Assembly (NCBI GenBank): GCA_022827045.1
Contig: JAJDTQ010000031.1
Span: forward strand, 1 to 10,192
Direction of reading: 5' to 3'
Source of the DNA: Candidatus Binatia bacterium
GTDB lineage: Bacteria; Desulfobacterota_B; Binatia; UBA9968; JAJDTQ01
Length of the DNA stretch: 10,192 nt
Positions 1 to 7,148 of the stretch are shown here, one piece after another; within the stretch, counting starts at the first letter, position 1, and each line of letters opens with the position of its first letter. The notes beneath the pieces are model-generated. The model was not told the DNA's origin. It saw only the letters and a list, made by a program, of their open reading frames with translations, and did no database searches. The position numbers and the translations under genes were made by a program.

Positions 1-2686
1 CCCGTATGCCGACGCCCGACGGTGCTCCGTCGCCGAGGGACGCGAAGCGTGTGTTCAACTCCAGCCCGAACCCGCGCCCGAGACTGTCGGGAGCGAAGCG
101 TACGCCGCCGCCAAGGCGCCAGAAATCCTGCTCGTAATCGCCCAGCCCGACCGAGCCCTCGGCGTTCCCGATCAGGGACAAGCGGGGATGGAGTATCCCC
201 TCCACGGACACCGAGCCTCTTGCCTCCAACTGACCGCCCTCGGGCCCATCCCCGGTCGCATGCCTGTAGGCCAATGAAACCGACGGTGAGCCACGGACCG
301 GCGCACTCCACGCCAGGCCGGCGCGATAGTCGACGCCGCGCATCGTGGGCAGCGAGGACGAAATCCGGCCACCTCCCTTGATGTCGAAGGCGAAGGAGTC
401 GATGCCGGCTTCGGCTTGAAGCTCTCCGGACAGCATCTCGGCCAGGGGTACCGAGGCGCCTACGGCGTGGGCGCGAAGGCTTATGTCCGAGTCGGACCAT
501 GACGGGAAGCCCAGGTCGTCACGGTGGCGCAGGATGCCCCTTCCCGCGCCCAGGGACGCCCAGAGGTGTCCGCCCGTCGGCGCGTGCCAAGCGGCAAAGG
601 GATGCAGTGACAGAATTTCGGTGTCGTGCTCGCCGGTGCGGTAGCCGAGCTCGGCGAGGGCCGCGTCGGCCCGGTAGCGAAGCTCAGTACGGCTGAACGA
701 GGCGACCAATCCCGCCTGCCAGCCGCCGGCTCCCGTCTCCGCGGCGACGGTCGCCGACTCGCTGTTGCCGGTGTAGTCGAAGCCGTCACGTTGCCCTGAC
801 AGCGACGCGATGCCGACCTCGGGCGTAACCGCCAACGACGCCTGTTCCGAGCCGGGCGACCACCGGCTGACGCGATCGCGAACCGCGGCGGACGCCAACC
901 CGGCGGCATGCCTTGCATGCACCGGTCCCAGCGCCTCGTGGACCGGGTTGGAGACTCCTTGCGCACCGGGGCGCGGTGTTGGGGGCGCGGTGTCGGGGCA
1001 CCGGTACTCCTCCCTATTGAAGTCCCAGAACGCGTCATCGCGCACTTCAAGCTGGAGGTGAATGAAGGTGTCGTTGCGACAAGCTCCCTCGACCTCAACT
1101 CGGAAATCTAGGCAAAGAGCGTCGTCCGCATTCCTCGCGTTGACGTCGTCGTCGTCAGTCCCGGTGCCAACCAGATAACGGTGCGTGTCGGGGGTACCGA
1201 AGACCGGTGGCGGGGTTGGGTTGGCGAACGTAAGTACTCGGTTGGTCGGATCGAAAGACAACAGGTTGTGAGGGGCAAGCGGGCGCGTTCCAAGCAGTCT
1301 GTAGCTTTCTCGGCCTTCTCCACCGCGCGCATCGGGCAAGGTCGCGACCGGTTCCGGTCCGCTGCCGGGAGTTACGCATAACCCCTGCCCAGGCTCGACC
1401 GTCCTGGTCCTGAAGCGCAAGTCACTCTTTTCGAGAGGTTCGACGAGGAGGACGAACGACCGGGAGACGGACACTGGTGGTGACGAACTGTCCGTTACTC
1501 GATAGGTACAGTTCGGCCCACGGTACTCCGCGTCGGGAGTTCCCGATAGAACGCGGGTGCTTGGGTGAAATGCCAGTCCGGCGGGGAGCATACAGTCGAC
1601 CACCTCGTGGGTGTACGGTTTTTCGCCGCCCGAGGCTGCCTGGAACGTTATCTGGGTGCGCCTTCCGATCTTGAGAGGACGATGAAGTAGTTCATCGTCG
1701 GGTATTCTCTCGAATATCTGTGTGAGTTCCAGTGGCGGAATTTCAGGGGCGGTCACCTCGACCTCGACGGCTCTCGACATCGTGGCTGCGGGCTGCGAAC
1801 TGTCCGTAACTGTGTACGTACACGAATCGCGGAAGGGTGTGTCCGGCGTGCCGGCGAAGGTGCGGGTCCCGGGCGCGAACCCCATCCCCGAGGGGAGCAT
1901 CCCGCCGGCGCAGGTAAGGGAGTACGCGTACGGTTGGACGCCGCCGATGGCGCGGGGGAGCGCCGCACTGTAGAAGGTCCCGACACGCAGGCTTATCTTT
2001 CTCGGGAGCGGAAGCACCAGCGGCGGCGTTGCTGCGTCGGTCACCTCGACCTCGACGGCTCTCGATATCGTGGCTGCGGGCTGCGAACTGTCCGTAACCG
2101 TGTACGTGCAGGAATCGCGGAAGGGTGTGTCCGGCGTGCCGGCGAACGTGCGGGTCTCGGGCGCGAACCCCATCCCCGAGGGGAGCATCCCGCCGGCGCA
2201 GGTAAAGGAATAGGTGTACGGTTGGATGCCGCCGGCGGCGGCGGGGAGCACCGCACTGTGGAAGGTCTCGACACTCAGGCTTATCTTCCTCGGGAGCGGA
2301 AGCGCCAGCCGCGGTATTTCAAGGGCGGCCACCGCAAGCCGGAGCCCATAAGAGACGCTCCGCGCCGGCCGAAATCCCGGGTCGGACTCGGTCACGCGGA
2401 AGGTGCAGAAGAAGGTCTTGCCACTGTCGGCTGCGGGGGCAGTGCCCGCAAGGATTCTCTGGTCCGGGATCAGGGTCACCCAGTCAGGACAGCCTTCGAT
2501 ACTCGATTCGTAGGGAGGAATCCCGCCCGAGATGCGTGGAAGCCGATGCTCAACCGGTCGCTCGGGAGGAAAAGAGAGATCGACCGTCTGCTTTCCCTCG
2601 GGAAGGTCGACAGAAAGATGGCTACCGCCGCAGGCGGCGAGAAACAATGCAAGACAAACTTGGACGACAATCCTGATGCGTTTCAT
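1..2686 (-). CDS. Putative lipoprotein with Ig-like repeats and a C-terminal outer-membrane beta-barrel (autotransporter-like), partial at C-terminus
   Basis: Reading the minus strand from ATG at 2686 gives 895 codons without a stop to the window edge, so the C-terminus is missing. The N-terminus (MKRIRIVVQVCLALFLAAC) is a basic start, hydrophobic stretch and LAAC lipobox, with Cys19 the predicted lipidated residue. Residues about 25-118, 129-216, 225-312 and 320-415 are Ig-like repeats of the He_PIG kind, with GG(I/V/E)xPY, MLP(S/A)G and (A/S)GTPD motifs; about 418-540 is a more diverged one. A Pro-rich linker (560-575) leads to about 300 residues of alternating amphipathic strands (595-895) resembling an autotransporter barrel. 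Inferred role: surface display or adhesion at the outer membrane. An in-frame ATG at 2704 is an alternative start; neither has a strong Shine-Dalgarno. Passenger function is unknown. The frame and repeats are certain; the barrel assignment is by eye. Confidence 0.85.
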   Translation of the reverse strand, partial: MKRIRIVVQVCLALFLAACGGSHLSVDLPEGKQTVDLSFPPERPVEHRLPRISGGIPPYESSIEGCPDWVTLIPDQRILAGTAPAADSGKTFFCTFRVTESDPGFRPARSVSYGLRLAVAALEIPRLALPLPRKISLSVETFHSAVLPAAAGGIQPYTYSFTCAGGMLPSGMGFAPETRTFAGTPDTPFRDSCTYTVTDSSQPAATISRAVEVEVTDAATPPLVLPLPRKISLRVGTFYSAALPRAIGGVQPYAYSLTCAGGMLPSGMGFAPGTRTFAGTPDTPFRDSCTYTVTDSSQPAATMSRAVEVEVTAPEIPPLELTQIFERIPDDELLHRPLKIGRRTQITFQAASGGEKPYTHEVVDCMLPAGLAFHPSTRVLSGTPDAEYRGPNCTYRVTDSSSPPVSVSRSFVLLVEPLEKSDLRFRTRTVEPGQGLCVTPGSGPEPVATLPDARGGEGRESYRLLGTRPLAPHNLLSFDPTNRVLTFANPTPPPVFGTPDTHRYLVGTGTDDDDVNARNADDALCLDFRVEVEGACRNDTFIHLQLEVRDDAFWDFNREEYRCPDTAPPTPRPGAQGVSNPVHEALGPVHARHAAGLASAAVRDRVSRWSPGSEQASLAVTPEVGIASLSGQRDGFDYTGNSESATVAAETGAGGWQAGLVASFSRTELRYRADAALAELGYRTGEHDTEILSLHPFAAWHAPTGGHLWASLGAGRGILRHRDDLGFPSWSDSDISLRAHAVGASVPLAEMLSGELQAEAGIDSFAFDIKGGGRISSSLPTMRGVDYRAGLAWSAPVRGSPSVSLAYRHATGDGPEGGQLEARGSVSVEGILHPRLSLIGNAEGSVGLGDYEQDFWRLGGGVRFAPDSLGRGFGLELNTRFASLGDGAPSGVGIR
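1751..2014 (-). repeat. Tandem Ig-domain repeat, copy B (residues 225-312 of the minus-strand protein)
   Basis: This 264-bp segment repeats the one at 2039-2302 with a 288-bp (96-codon) period. By-eye comparison gives about 20 mismatches, roughly 92% identity. Mismatches cluster in the part coding the first third of the domain; the stretch coding TCAGGMLPSGMGFAP is identical at DNA level. Confidence 0.9.
2039..2302 (-). repeat. Tandem Ig-domain repeat, copy A (residues 129-216 of the minus-strand protein)
   Basis: This is the partner of the 1751-2014 repeat. Both copies begin with codons for LPLPRKISL and end with codons for AVEVEVT. The 24-bp spacers on either side of the copies differ, so the duplicated unit corresponds to the folded domain and not the linker. 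Confidence 0.9.
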
Positions 2687-2754
2687 TGGAGCAATCCGCC
2701 GCATGGGAGGTTGGCAGGCTCACGCCGGGAGTTCGTATTTCCTACCACCAGCTT

Positions 2755-2782
2755 TTTTTACCTGAAGAAAAGAACAGGTCAA
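2755..2782 (-). promoter_or_regulatory. Candidate sigma70-type promoter for the minus-strand surface-protein gene
   Basis: On the minus strand TTGACC (2782-2777) matches the -35 consensus at five of six bases. It is followed after 16 nt by TAAAAA (2760-2755), four of six to the -10 consensus. Transcription would start near 2748, leaving a leader of about 60 nt before ATG 2686. Pattern match only. Confidence 0.35.
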
Positions 2783-2813
2783 GGAGGTCGAGGGTTTACG
2801 GCTGTGGACGCAC

Positions 2814-2830
2814 GGAAGTCGATAACTTCC
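2814..2830. promoter_or_regulatory. Short dyad, possible operator
   Basis: GGAAGT (2814-2819) and ACTTCC (2825-2830) are perfect inverted repeats around a 5-nt centre. The dyad lies just upstream of the -35 position expected for the plus-strand promoter and between the two divergent genes, where a regulator could act on both. No regulator gene is in view. Confidence 0.3.
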
Positions 2831-2850
2831 TTACGGCCCTCCCGCGCGTG

Positions 2851-2866
2851 TGCTATATACCGAAAA
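2851..2866 (+). promoter_or_regulatory. Candidate extended -10 promoter placing the transcript start at the ATG (leaderless)
   Basis: TGCTATATA (2851-2859) has the TGn extension and a TATATA -10 box (2854-2859). A start seven bases downstream is 2866, the A of the chosen start codon. No Shine-Dalgarno precedes that ATG, which fits leaderless translation. The -35 region at 17-nt spacing (TTACGG, 2831-2836) is poor. Confidence 0.4.
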
Positions 2867-4113
2867 TGCCTCTTCCCGAGAGCCTGACCTGCGTCCTTTG
2901 CGGCGCCGCCTACCGGGAAGATCCGAACCGGTACGGCTGTCCCGAGTGTGGGGAGCTGGGCACCCTGCGGGTTTCCTACGACTATGACCGCATCAACGCG
3001 TCGGCGAGCCGGGACAGTCTGGCCGCGACGCCTTTCCGGGATCACTGGCGCTACCTCCCGTTGCTGCCGCTGGCGGCGGAGCAGGTGGAATTTCCACTGA
3101 CAGTGGGAGCAACGTCGCTCTACCCCGTTCCCGGGCTGAGAAGGGCCTTAGGCCTGGAACGGCTCTGGATCAAGGACGATACCGCCAACCCCTCCGCTTC
3201 CCTCAAGGACCGGGCCAGCTCCGTGGTGCTGCTCAAGGGACGGGAGCTGGGCCGCCGGGAGTTCGCCACCGCCTCCACCGGAAACGCCGGCGCGTCGCTG
3301 GCGTGCCTGTCGGCAGCCCTGGGACTGCCGTGTCACATCTTCGTGCCCGAGACGGCGCCCCGGGCAAAGGTGGCGCAACTTTTGATCTTCGGCGCCGACG
3401 TTCTTTCCATCCGCGGCAGTTATTCCGAGGCCTTCAGCCTCTGTGTCGAGGCGGCCGACCGCTTCGGGTGGTACAACCGCAACACCGGCTACAACCCCTA
3501 CACGGTGGAGGGGAAGAAGACGGTGGCGCTGGAGATCGCCGAGCAGCTCGGCTGGGAGCCGCCCGACACCGTCATCATCGCCACCGGAGACGGCTGTATC
3601 CTCAGCGGCGTCTGGAAGGGGTTCACGGATCTTCACCGGCTGGGATGGATCCCGCGCCTGCCGCGGCTGGTGGCGGCCCAGGCCGAGGGCTCGCAGGCCA
3701 TCAAGCAGGCTTTCGACGGCGACGGCACCATCAGACCCGTGACCGAGGACACCCTGGCCGACAGCATCAGCGTGGCGTTGCCGCGCAACGGGGCCATGGC
3801 GGTGCAGGACCTCCGCGCCTCCGGCGGCATCGCGGTAACGGTGTCGGACGGGGAGATCCTGGAAGCGATGCCGCTATTGGGCAAAACCGCCGGACTGTTT
3901 GCCGAGCCCGCCGCCGCGGCCGCCGTCGCCGCGCTGGTGAAGCTCCTGGACCGCGGCGACGTCTCGTCCACGGAGCGCGTCGTCGTCCTGTCCACGGGCC
4001 ACGGCCTCAAGGACGTGGATGCCGCGTTGCAGGCCGTCGAGGCGCCGGAGCCTTTGGATTGCTCCGTCGATGCCGTAAGTAGAAGGATCCAGGCCCGGTC
4101 GTCCCGGCTTTGA
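2866..4113 (+). CDS. Threonine synthase-like PLP-dependent enzyme with N-terminal zinc ribbon
   Basis: The 415-residue product is a fold-type-II PLP enzyme. An N-terminal zinc ribbon has Cys9, Cys12, Cys25 and Cys28 (CVLC and CPEC). The PLP-lysine motif is ASLKDR with Lys114, and STGNAGAS (137-144) fits the substrate/cofactor loop. TGYNPYTVEGKKT (207-219) and GDGCILSGVWKGF (241-253) also match threonine synthases, which turn O-phosphohomoserine into threonine. The frame is open back to 2686, but homologues begin near the zinc ribbon and a promoter-like element abuts 2866. It heads a group of decarboxylase and amidohydrolase genes rather than sitting beside homoserine kinase or dehydrogenase genes, so it may instead do beta- or gamma-replacement or elimination on another amino acid. 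The last codons (about RRIQARSSRL) lie in a REP-like element. Family assignment is firm, substrate is not. Confidence 0.9.
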   Translation: MPLPESLTCVLCGAAYREDPNRYGCPECGELGTLRVSYDYDRINASASRDSLAATPFRDHWRYLPLLPLAAEQVEFPLTVGATSLYPVPGLRRALGLERLWIKDDTANPSASLKDRASSVVLLKGRELGRREFATASTGNAGASLACLSAALGLPCHIFVPETAPRAKVAQLLIFGADVLSIRGSYSEAFSLCVEAADRFGWYNRNTGYNPYTVEGKKTVALEIAEQLGWEPPDTVIIATGDGCILSGVWKGFTDLHRLGWIPRLPRLVAAQAEGSQAIKQAFDGDGTIRPVTEDTLADSISVALPRNGAMAVQDLRASGGIAVTVSDGEILEAMPLLGKTAGLFAEPAAAAAVAALVKLLDRGDVSSTERVVVLSTGHGLKDVDAALQAVEAPEPLDCSVDAVSRRIQARSSRL

Positions 4114-4126
4114 CCCGGGATCCAGG
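4085..4126. repeat. REP-like palindromic element overlapping the end of the PLP-enzyme gene
   Basis: GGATCCAGG occurs at 4085-4093 and again at 4118-4126. Between them CCCGG (4103-4107) pairs with CCGGG (4115-4119) around a 7-nt loop. The wording (GTCGTCCCGGC, then CCCGGGATCCAGG) resembles dispersed extragenic palindromes common in GC-rich proteobacteria. There is no T-tract, so it is not a classical terminator. Genomic copy number is not known from this window. Confidence 0.55.
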
Positions 4127-4160
4127 AGGAGGAACACACGCACCTCCGCCGCCGAATGCA

Positions 4161-4166
4161 AGGAGA
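4161..4166 (+). promoter_or_regulatory. Ribosome binding site selecting the GTG start of the first UbiD gene
   Basis: AGGAGA (preceded by A at 4160) lies 6 nt before GTG 4173. The upstream in-frame ATG at 4110 has no such site and sits in the REP-like element. A second purine run, AGGAGGAGGAA at 4124-4134, has no start codon at a usable distance. Confidence 0.75.
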
Positions 4167-4172
4167 ATCGGA

Positions 4173-5540
4173 GTGTCCCAGGACCTGCAGAGTTTTTTGA
4201 AGCGATTGAAGAAGGAATGCCCTGATCAGTTCCTCGAGGTGAAGGAGCCGGTGTCCAGGGAATTCGAGGCCACCGCGCTGGTCATGGAGGCCGAGCGGCT
4301 GCCGTCCTGCCCGGCGGTGATGTTCCGGGACGTTACCGGGAGCGATTTCACCATGGCGGCCAACGTGCTGGCGCACCGTCCGCGGCTGGCCTGGGCCTTC
4401 GGCACGTCCGGGGAACGGCTGGTGCACGAGTTCAAGGAACGGATCCAGCAGCCGGTGCCGCCCAAGGTGTTGGAGGACGCCCCCTTTCGGGAAAACAGCC
4501 TGCTGAACGAATCGGTGGACCTGGGGCGGCTTCCGATCCTGACCCATTTCGAGCAGGACGGCGGCCCCTACGTGACCGCGGGGCTGGTGGTGGCGCGGGA
4601 TCCACAGTCGGGCATGAGCACCGTGGGCTTCCACCGGATGCAGCTCAAGGGGCCGCGCAAGCTGGGAGTCAGCCTCCACTCTCGGCGCCGCATGTTCGAG
4701 TATTTCCGGCGGTCGGAGGAGAAGGGCGAATCCCTGGAAGCGGCGGTGTGCATCGGCGTGCACCCGCTGGTCTCCCTGGGGGCGTTGACGCTGCCGCCGG
4801 CCGGAACCGAGAAGTTCGCGCTCCAGGGCGGGCTGCTGCAAGAGCCGCTGGAGCTTGCGCGCTGCACTACCGTGGACGTCGACGTGCCGCGGTGGTCGGA
4901 GATCGTCATCGAGGGACGGATTCTCAAGGACGTGCGCGAGAAGGAGGGGCCGTTCGGTGAGTTCACCGGTTACGCCTCGAGCCGGAGCACCGAGAACGTC
5001 TTCGAGGCCACCGCGCTGCACTACCGCAACGGCGCCGTCTACCAGGACATCAACGGCGGCGACAGCATGGAGCACTGCCGCTGCCTGTCCATGCCCCGGG
5101 AGGTGGAGTTCACCAACGTGTTGGGTAAGACGATCCCCAACCTCAAGGCGGTGCACGTGCCGGTGCGCTCGGGCATCGGCAGCTTCCACTGCTACGTCTC
5201 CATGCGAAAGACCGCCGAAGGGCAGGGCAAGCAGGCCATCTTCAGCGTGCTGGGGGCGGACCACTACGTCAAGCTGGTGGTGGTGGTGGACGACGACGTG
5301 GACATCTTCGACGAGGAGCAGGTGCTGTGGGCCATCGCCACGCGGATGCAGGCCAACCGGGACGTCTTCATCGTCGACGAGGCCATGGGGACGCTGCTGG
5401 ACCCGTCGGCCACCGATGCCATCACCGCGAAGATGGGCATCGACGCCACCAAGCCCCTGGGCGAGTTCGCCTCGACCCTGTCCATCGAGCCGGGCGCGGT
5501 GGAGCGCGCCCGGCGGCTCATGAGCAGGCTCGGCGGGTAG
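4173..5540 (+). CDS. UbiD family decarboxylase (first of a tandem pair)
   Basis: The 455-residue protein, started at GTG 4173 by a good Shine-Dalgarno, is a UbiD-type decarboxylase. This family uses prenylated FMN for reversible non-oxidative decarboxylation of aromatic or alpha,beta-unsaturated acids in the cytoplasm. Arg155 (in GFHRMQ) and the Glu258/Glu263 pair (EGPFGEFTGY) match by eye the Arg173-Glu277-Glu282 catalytic set of fungal Fdc1, with near-identical spacing. Other family marks are DGGPYVTAG (129-137), IGVHPL (194-199) and the C-terminal run VVVVDDDVDIFDEEQVLWA. It follows the PLP-enzyme gene after 59 nt and precedes a second ubiD-like gene by 4 nt. No prFMN synthase (UbiX) is in the window, so cofactor must come from elsewhere. 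Ubiquinone biosynthesis is unlikely given the paralogue and neighbours; the true substrate is unknown. Confidence 0.92.
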   Translation: MSQDLQSFLKRLKKECPDQFLEVKEPVSREFEATALVMEAERLPSCPAVMFRDVTGSDFTMAANVLAHRPRLAWAFGTSGERLVHEFKERIQQPVPPKVLEDAPFRENSLLNESVDLGRLPILTHFEQDGGPYVTAGLVVARDPQSGMSTVGFHRMQLKGPRKLGVSLHSRRRMFEYFRRSEEKGESLEAAVCIGVHPLVSLGALTLPPAGTEKFALQGGLLQEPLELARCTTVDVDVPRWSEIVIEGRILKDVREKEGPFGEFTGYASSRSTENVFEATALHYRNGAVYQDINGGDSMEHCRCLSMPREVEFTNVLGKTIPNLKAVHVPVRSGIGSFHCYVSMRKTAEGQGKQAIFSVLGADHYVKLVVVVDDDVDIFDEEQVLWAIATRMQANRDVFIVDEAMGTLLDPSATDAITAKMGIDATKPLGEFASTLSIEPGAVERARRLMSRLGG

Positions 5541-5544
5541 CGTC

Positions 5545-7119
5545 ATGGAGACTTTCCGTACGTTTCTGGACGAGTTGCGCAGTGCTGGCGAGCTGGTAGA
5601 CATCCGCAAACCCGTGGACGTGCGTCATATCGCCGCCTTGGTGGACCAGTCGTCGACGGCGTTGCTGTTCCACCACGTGCGCGGTTACTACATGCCGGTG
5701 GTGTCGGGTCTCCTGAACGACCGCAAGCGCATCGCGATTTCCGCGGGTTGCGACTACGGGGAGATGGACCAGCGGTTGAGCCGCGCCCTCGACCACCCCG
5801 TCGATCCGGTAGAGGTGGCGGATGCAGGGGTGCGCCGGGTGCTGGAGGGTGGGAGGGTGGATCTCTTCAGCCTGCCGGTGCCGGTGTTTTCCGAGTTCGA
5901 CGGCGGCCCCACCATTACTGCGGGCGTCACCCTGGCGTACGACCCGGAGTTTGGCCTCAACGCCGGGACCTATCGCTTCCAGGTAAAGGAAAGCAACCTC
6001 ACCGGCATCGACATCGTGACCCCCAACAACCTGCGCAGGCTTGCGGAGAAGGCCCTGGCCTCTAACGTCCCGCTCCCCATCTCCATCAACATCGGCACGC
6101 ATCCGCTGGAGCTCATGGCGTCGCTCTACAAGGCCCCCCTGGGGCAAAACGAGCTGGCCATTGCCGGCGGCATGCTGGGACGGCCGGTGCGCCTCGGGGC
6201 GTGCGAGACCATCGACGTACCGTACCTGGCGGACGCGGAGATCGTGCTGGAGGCGGAGATCCTGCCCACGGGCTGGACCCGCCAGGAGGGCCGGTTCGGC
6301 GAGATGACGCGCCTTATGGGCGACGTGCACTACAACCCCCACGTACAAGTAAAAGCCATATCGTGCCGCGAAGACGCCGTCTACTACGCGCTGCACATGC
6401 CCTGGGAGAACATCTGGATCAAGGAGCACGGCTTCCAGGCGGCGCTCAAGCGGGTGCTGGACGCGGCTGGCGTGACGGTGACCGCGGTGAACGTGACGCC
6501 GGGAGGGTGCTGCCACTGGCACGCCGTCATCGCCATCCGGAAACAGCCGGGCGATCCGCAGAACGCCATCATGGCGGCGCTGTCGGTGGCGGACCTCAAG
6601 CACGTGGTGATCGTGGACGACGACATCGACGTGTTCGACGCCATGGAGGTGGAGTGGGCCATGGCCACCCGGGTGCAGGCCGACCGTGACATCACGATCC
6701 TTTCCCATGCCCGCTCCAAACCGCTGGACCCGAGCCTGCCGCTGTCGGACGGCATTCCCACGACGGCCAAGTGCGGCATCGACGCCACCATTCCGGAAGG
6801 CGTCCCCAGGGCACGCTATCGGCGCATTACGTATCCTCACGCGGACAAGGTGAACCTCGACGCCTACCTTGGAGATGGCCCCGGCGACGTGGGGGAGGTG
6901 GGAAACACGGGCGGCACCGCCGTGGTGGCTGCGGCTCTGCACATACGCGGTTTGCTTGAAGCTCGACCCATGTACTTCAACGAGATCGTGACTGAGATAG
7001 CCGAGCCGGATTTCCAGACCATCGCCCGCGCCATGGGGCGGCTGCACGAGGCCGGGGAGATCGACCAGGACGCCGAAGGGCGCTACCGGCTGATTGACAG
7101 CCTCCAGGGGCTGCGATAA
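5545..7119 (+). CDS. UbiD family decarboxylase with C-terminal winged-helix-like extension (second of the pair)
   Basis: The 524-residue protein is a UbiD homologue clearly diverged from its neighbour. Arg144 (in TYRFQ) and Glu248/Glu253 (EGRFGE) keep the catalytic Arg-Glu-Glu arrangement, but EGPFGEFTGY of the first copy reads EGRFGEMTRL here, which probably changes the active-site pocket. Other marks are DGGPTITAG (119-127), IGTHPLELM (183-191) and VVIVDDDIDVFDAMEVEWA (354-372). After the UbiD core, residues about 457-518 look like a winged helix: helices around FNEIVTEIA and FQTIARAMGRLHEAG, then a beta-wing-like DQDAEGRYRLI. ATG 5545 lies 4 nt after the previous stop with only a weak GGCGGG before it, implying translational coupling. 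The two proteins might form a mixed complex or act on different substrates; the sequence does not decide. Confidence 0.92.
   Translation: METFRTFLDELRSAGELVDIRKPVDVRHIAALVDQSSTALLFHHVRGYYMPVVSGLLNDRKRIAISAGCDYGEMDQRLSRALDHPVDPVEVADAGVRRVLEGGRVDLFSLPVPVFSEFDGGPTITAGVTLAYDPEFGLNAGTYRFQVKESNLTGIDIVTPNNLRRLAEKALASNVPLPISINIGTHPLELMASLYKAPLGQNELAIAGGMLGRPVRLGACETIDVPYLADAEIVLEAEILPTGWTRQEGRFGEMTRLMGDVHYNPHVQVKAISCREDAVYYALHMPWENIWIKEHGFQAALKRVLDAAGVTVTAVNVTPGGCCHWHAVIAIRKQPGDPQNAIMAALSVADLKHVVIVDDDIDVFDAMEVEWAMATRVQADRDITILSHARSKPLDPSLPLSDGIPTTAKCGIDATIPEGVPRARYRRITYPHADKVNLDAYLGDGPGDVGEVGNTGGTAVVAAALHIRGLLEARPMYFNEIVTEIAEPDFQTIARAMGRLHEAGEIDQDAEGRYRLIDSLQGLR
5837..5857 (+). other. Possible G-quadruplex motif inside the second ubiD-like gene
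   Basis: Four GGG runs (5837-5839, 5847-5849, 5851-5853, 5855-5857) are separated by loops of 7, 1 and 1 nt. In GC-rich coding DNA this can arise by codon choice alone. Confidence 0.3.
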
Positions 7120-7148
7120 CAGCCTGTGGTTCGAAAGGAGACGGTTCG

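Noticed and set aside
1751..2302. CRISPR-like array
   Set aside because: There are two long coding repeats with a 96-codon period and no short spacer-repeat pattern.
2751..2760. Rho-independent terminator suggested by the T-run
   Set aside because: No GC-rich hairpin lies immediately upstream on the plus strand, and no plus-strand gene ends there. The A-run on the other strand fits the -10 region of the divergent promoter better.
2686..2865. N-terminal extension of the PLP enzyme to ATG 2686
   Set aside because: The extra 60 residues precede the zinc ribbon where homologues begin, overlap the divergent regulatory region and have no supported start.
1934..2887. 317-codon plus-strand ORF across the Ig repeats and intergenic region
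   Set aside because: Its apparent internal repeats are only the reverse side of the Ig duplication, and it overlaps the lipoprotein start and the divergent promoters.
4110..4172. ATG 4110 as the start of the first ubiD-like gene
   Set aside because: It overlaps the upstream stop inside the REP-like element and codes a Pro/Gly-rich stretch foreign to UbiD; GTG 4173 has a good ribosome binding site.
3633..5609. 658-codon minus-strand ORF opposite the PLP-enzyme and first ubiD-like genes
   Set aside because: It spans two clear plus-strand genes, has low-complexity His/Arg/Gly-rich composition and no recognisable motif. It is an artefact of GC-rich third positions.
5518..7047. 509-codon minus-strand ORF opposite the second ubiD-like gene
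   Set aside because: It mirrors a gene with intact catalytic motifs on the plus strand and shows only His/Val/Arg-rich shadow composition.
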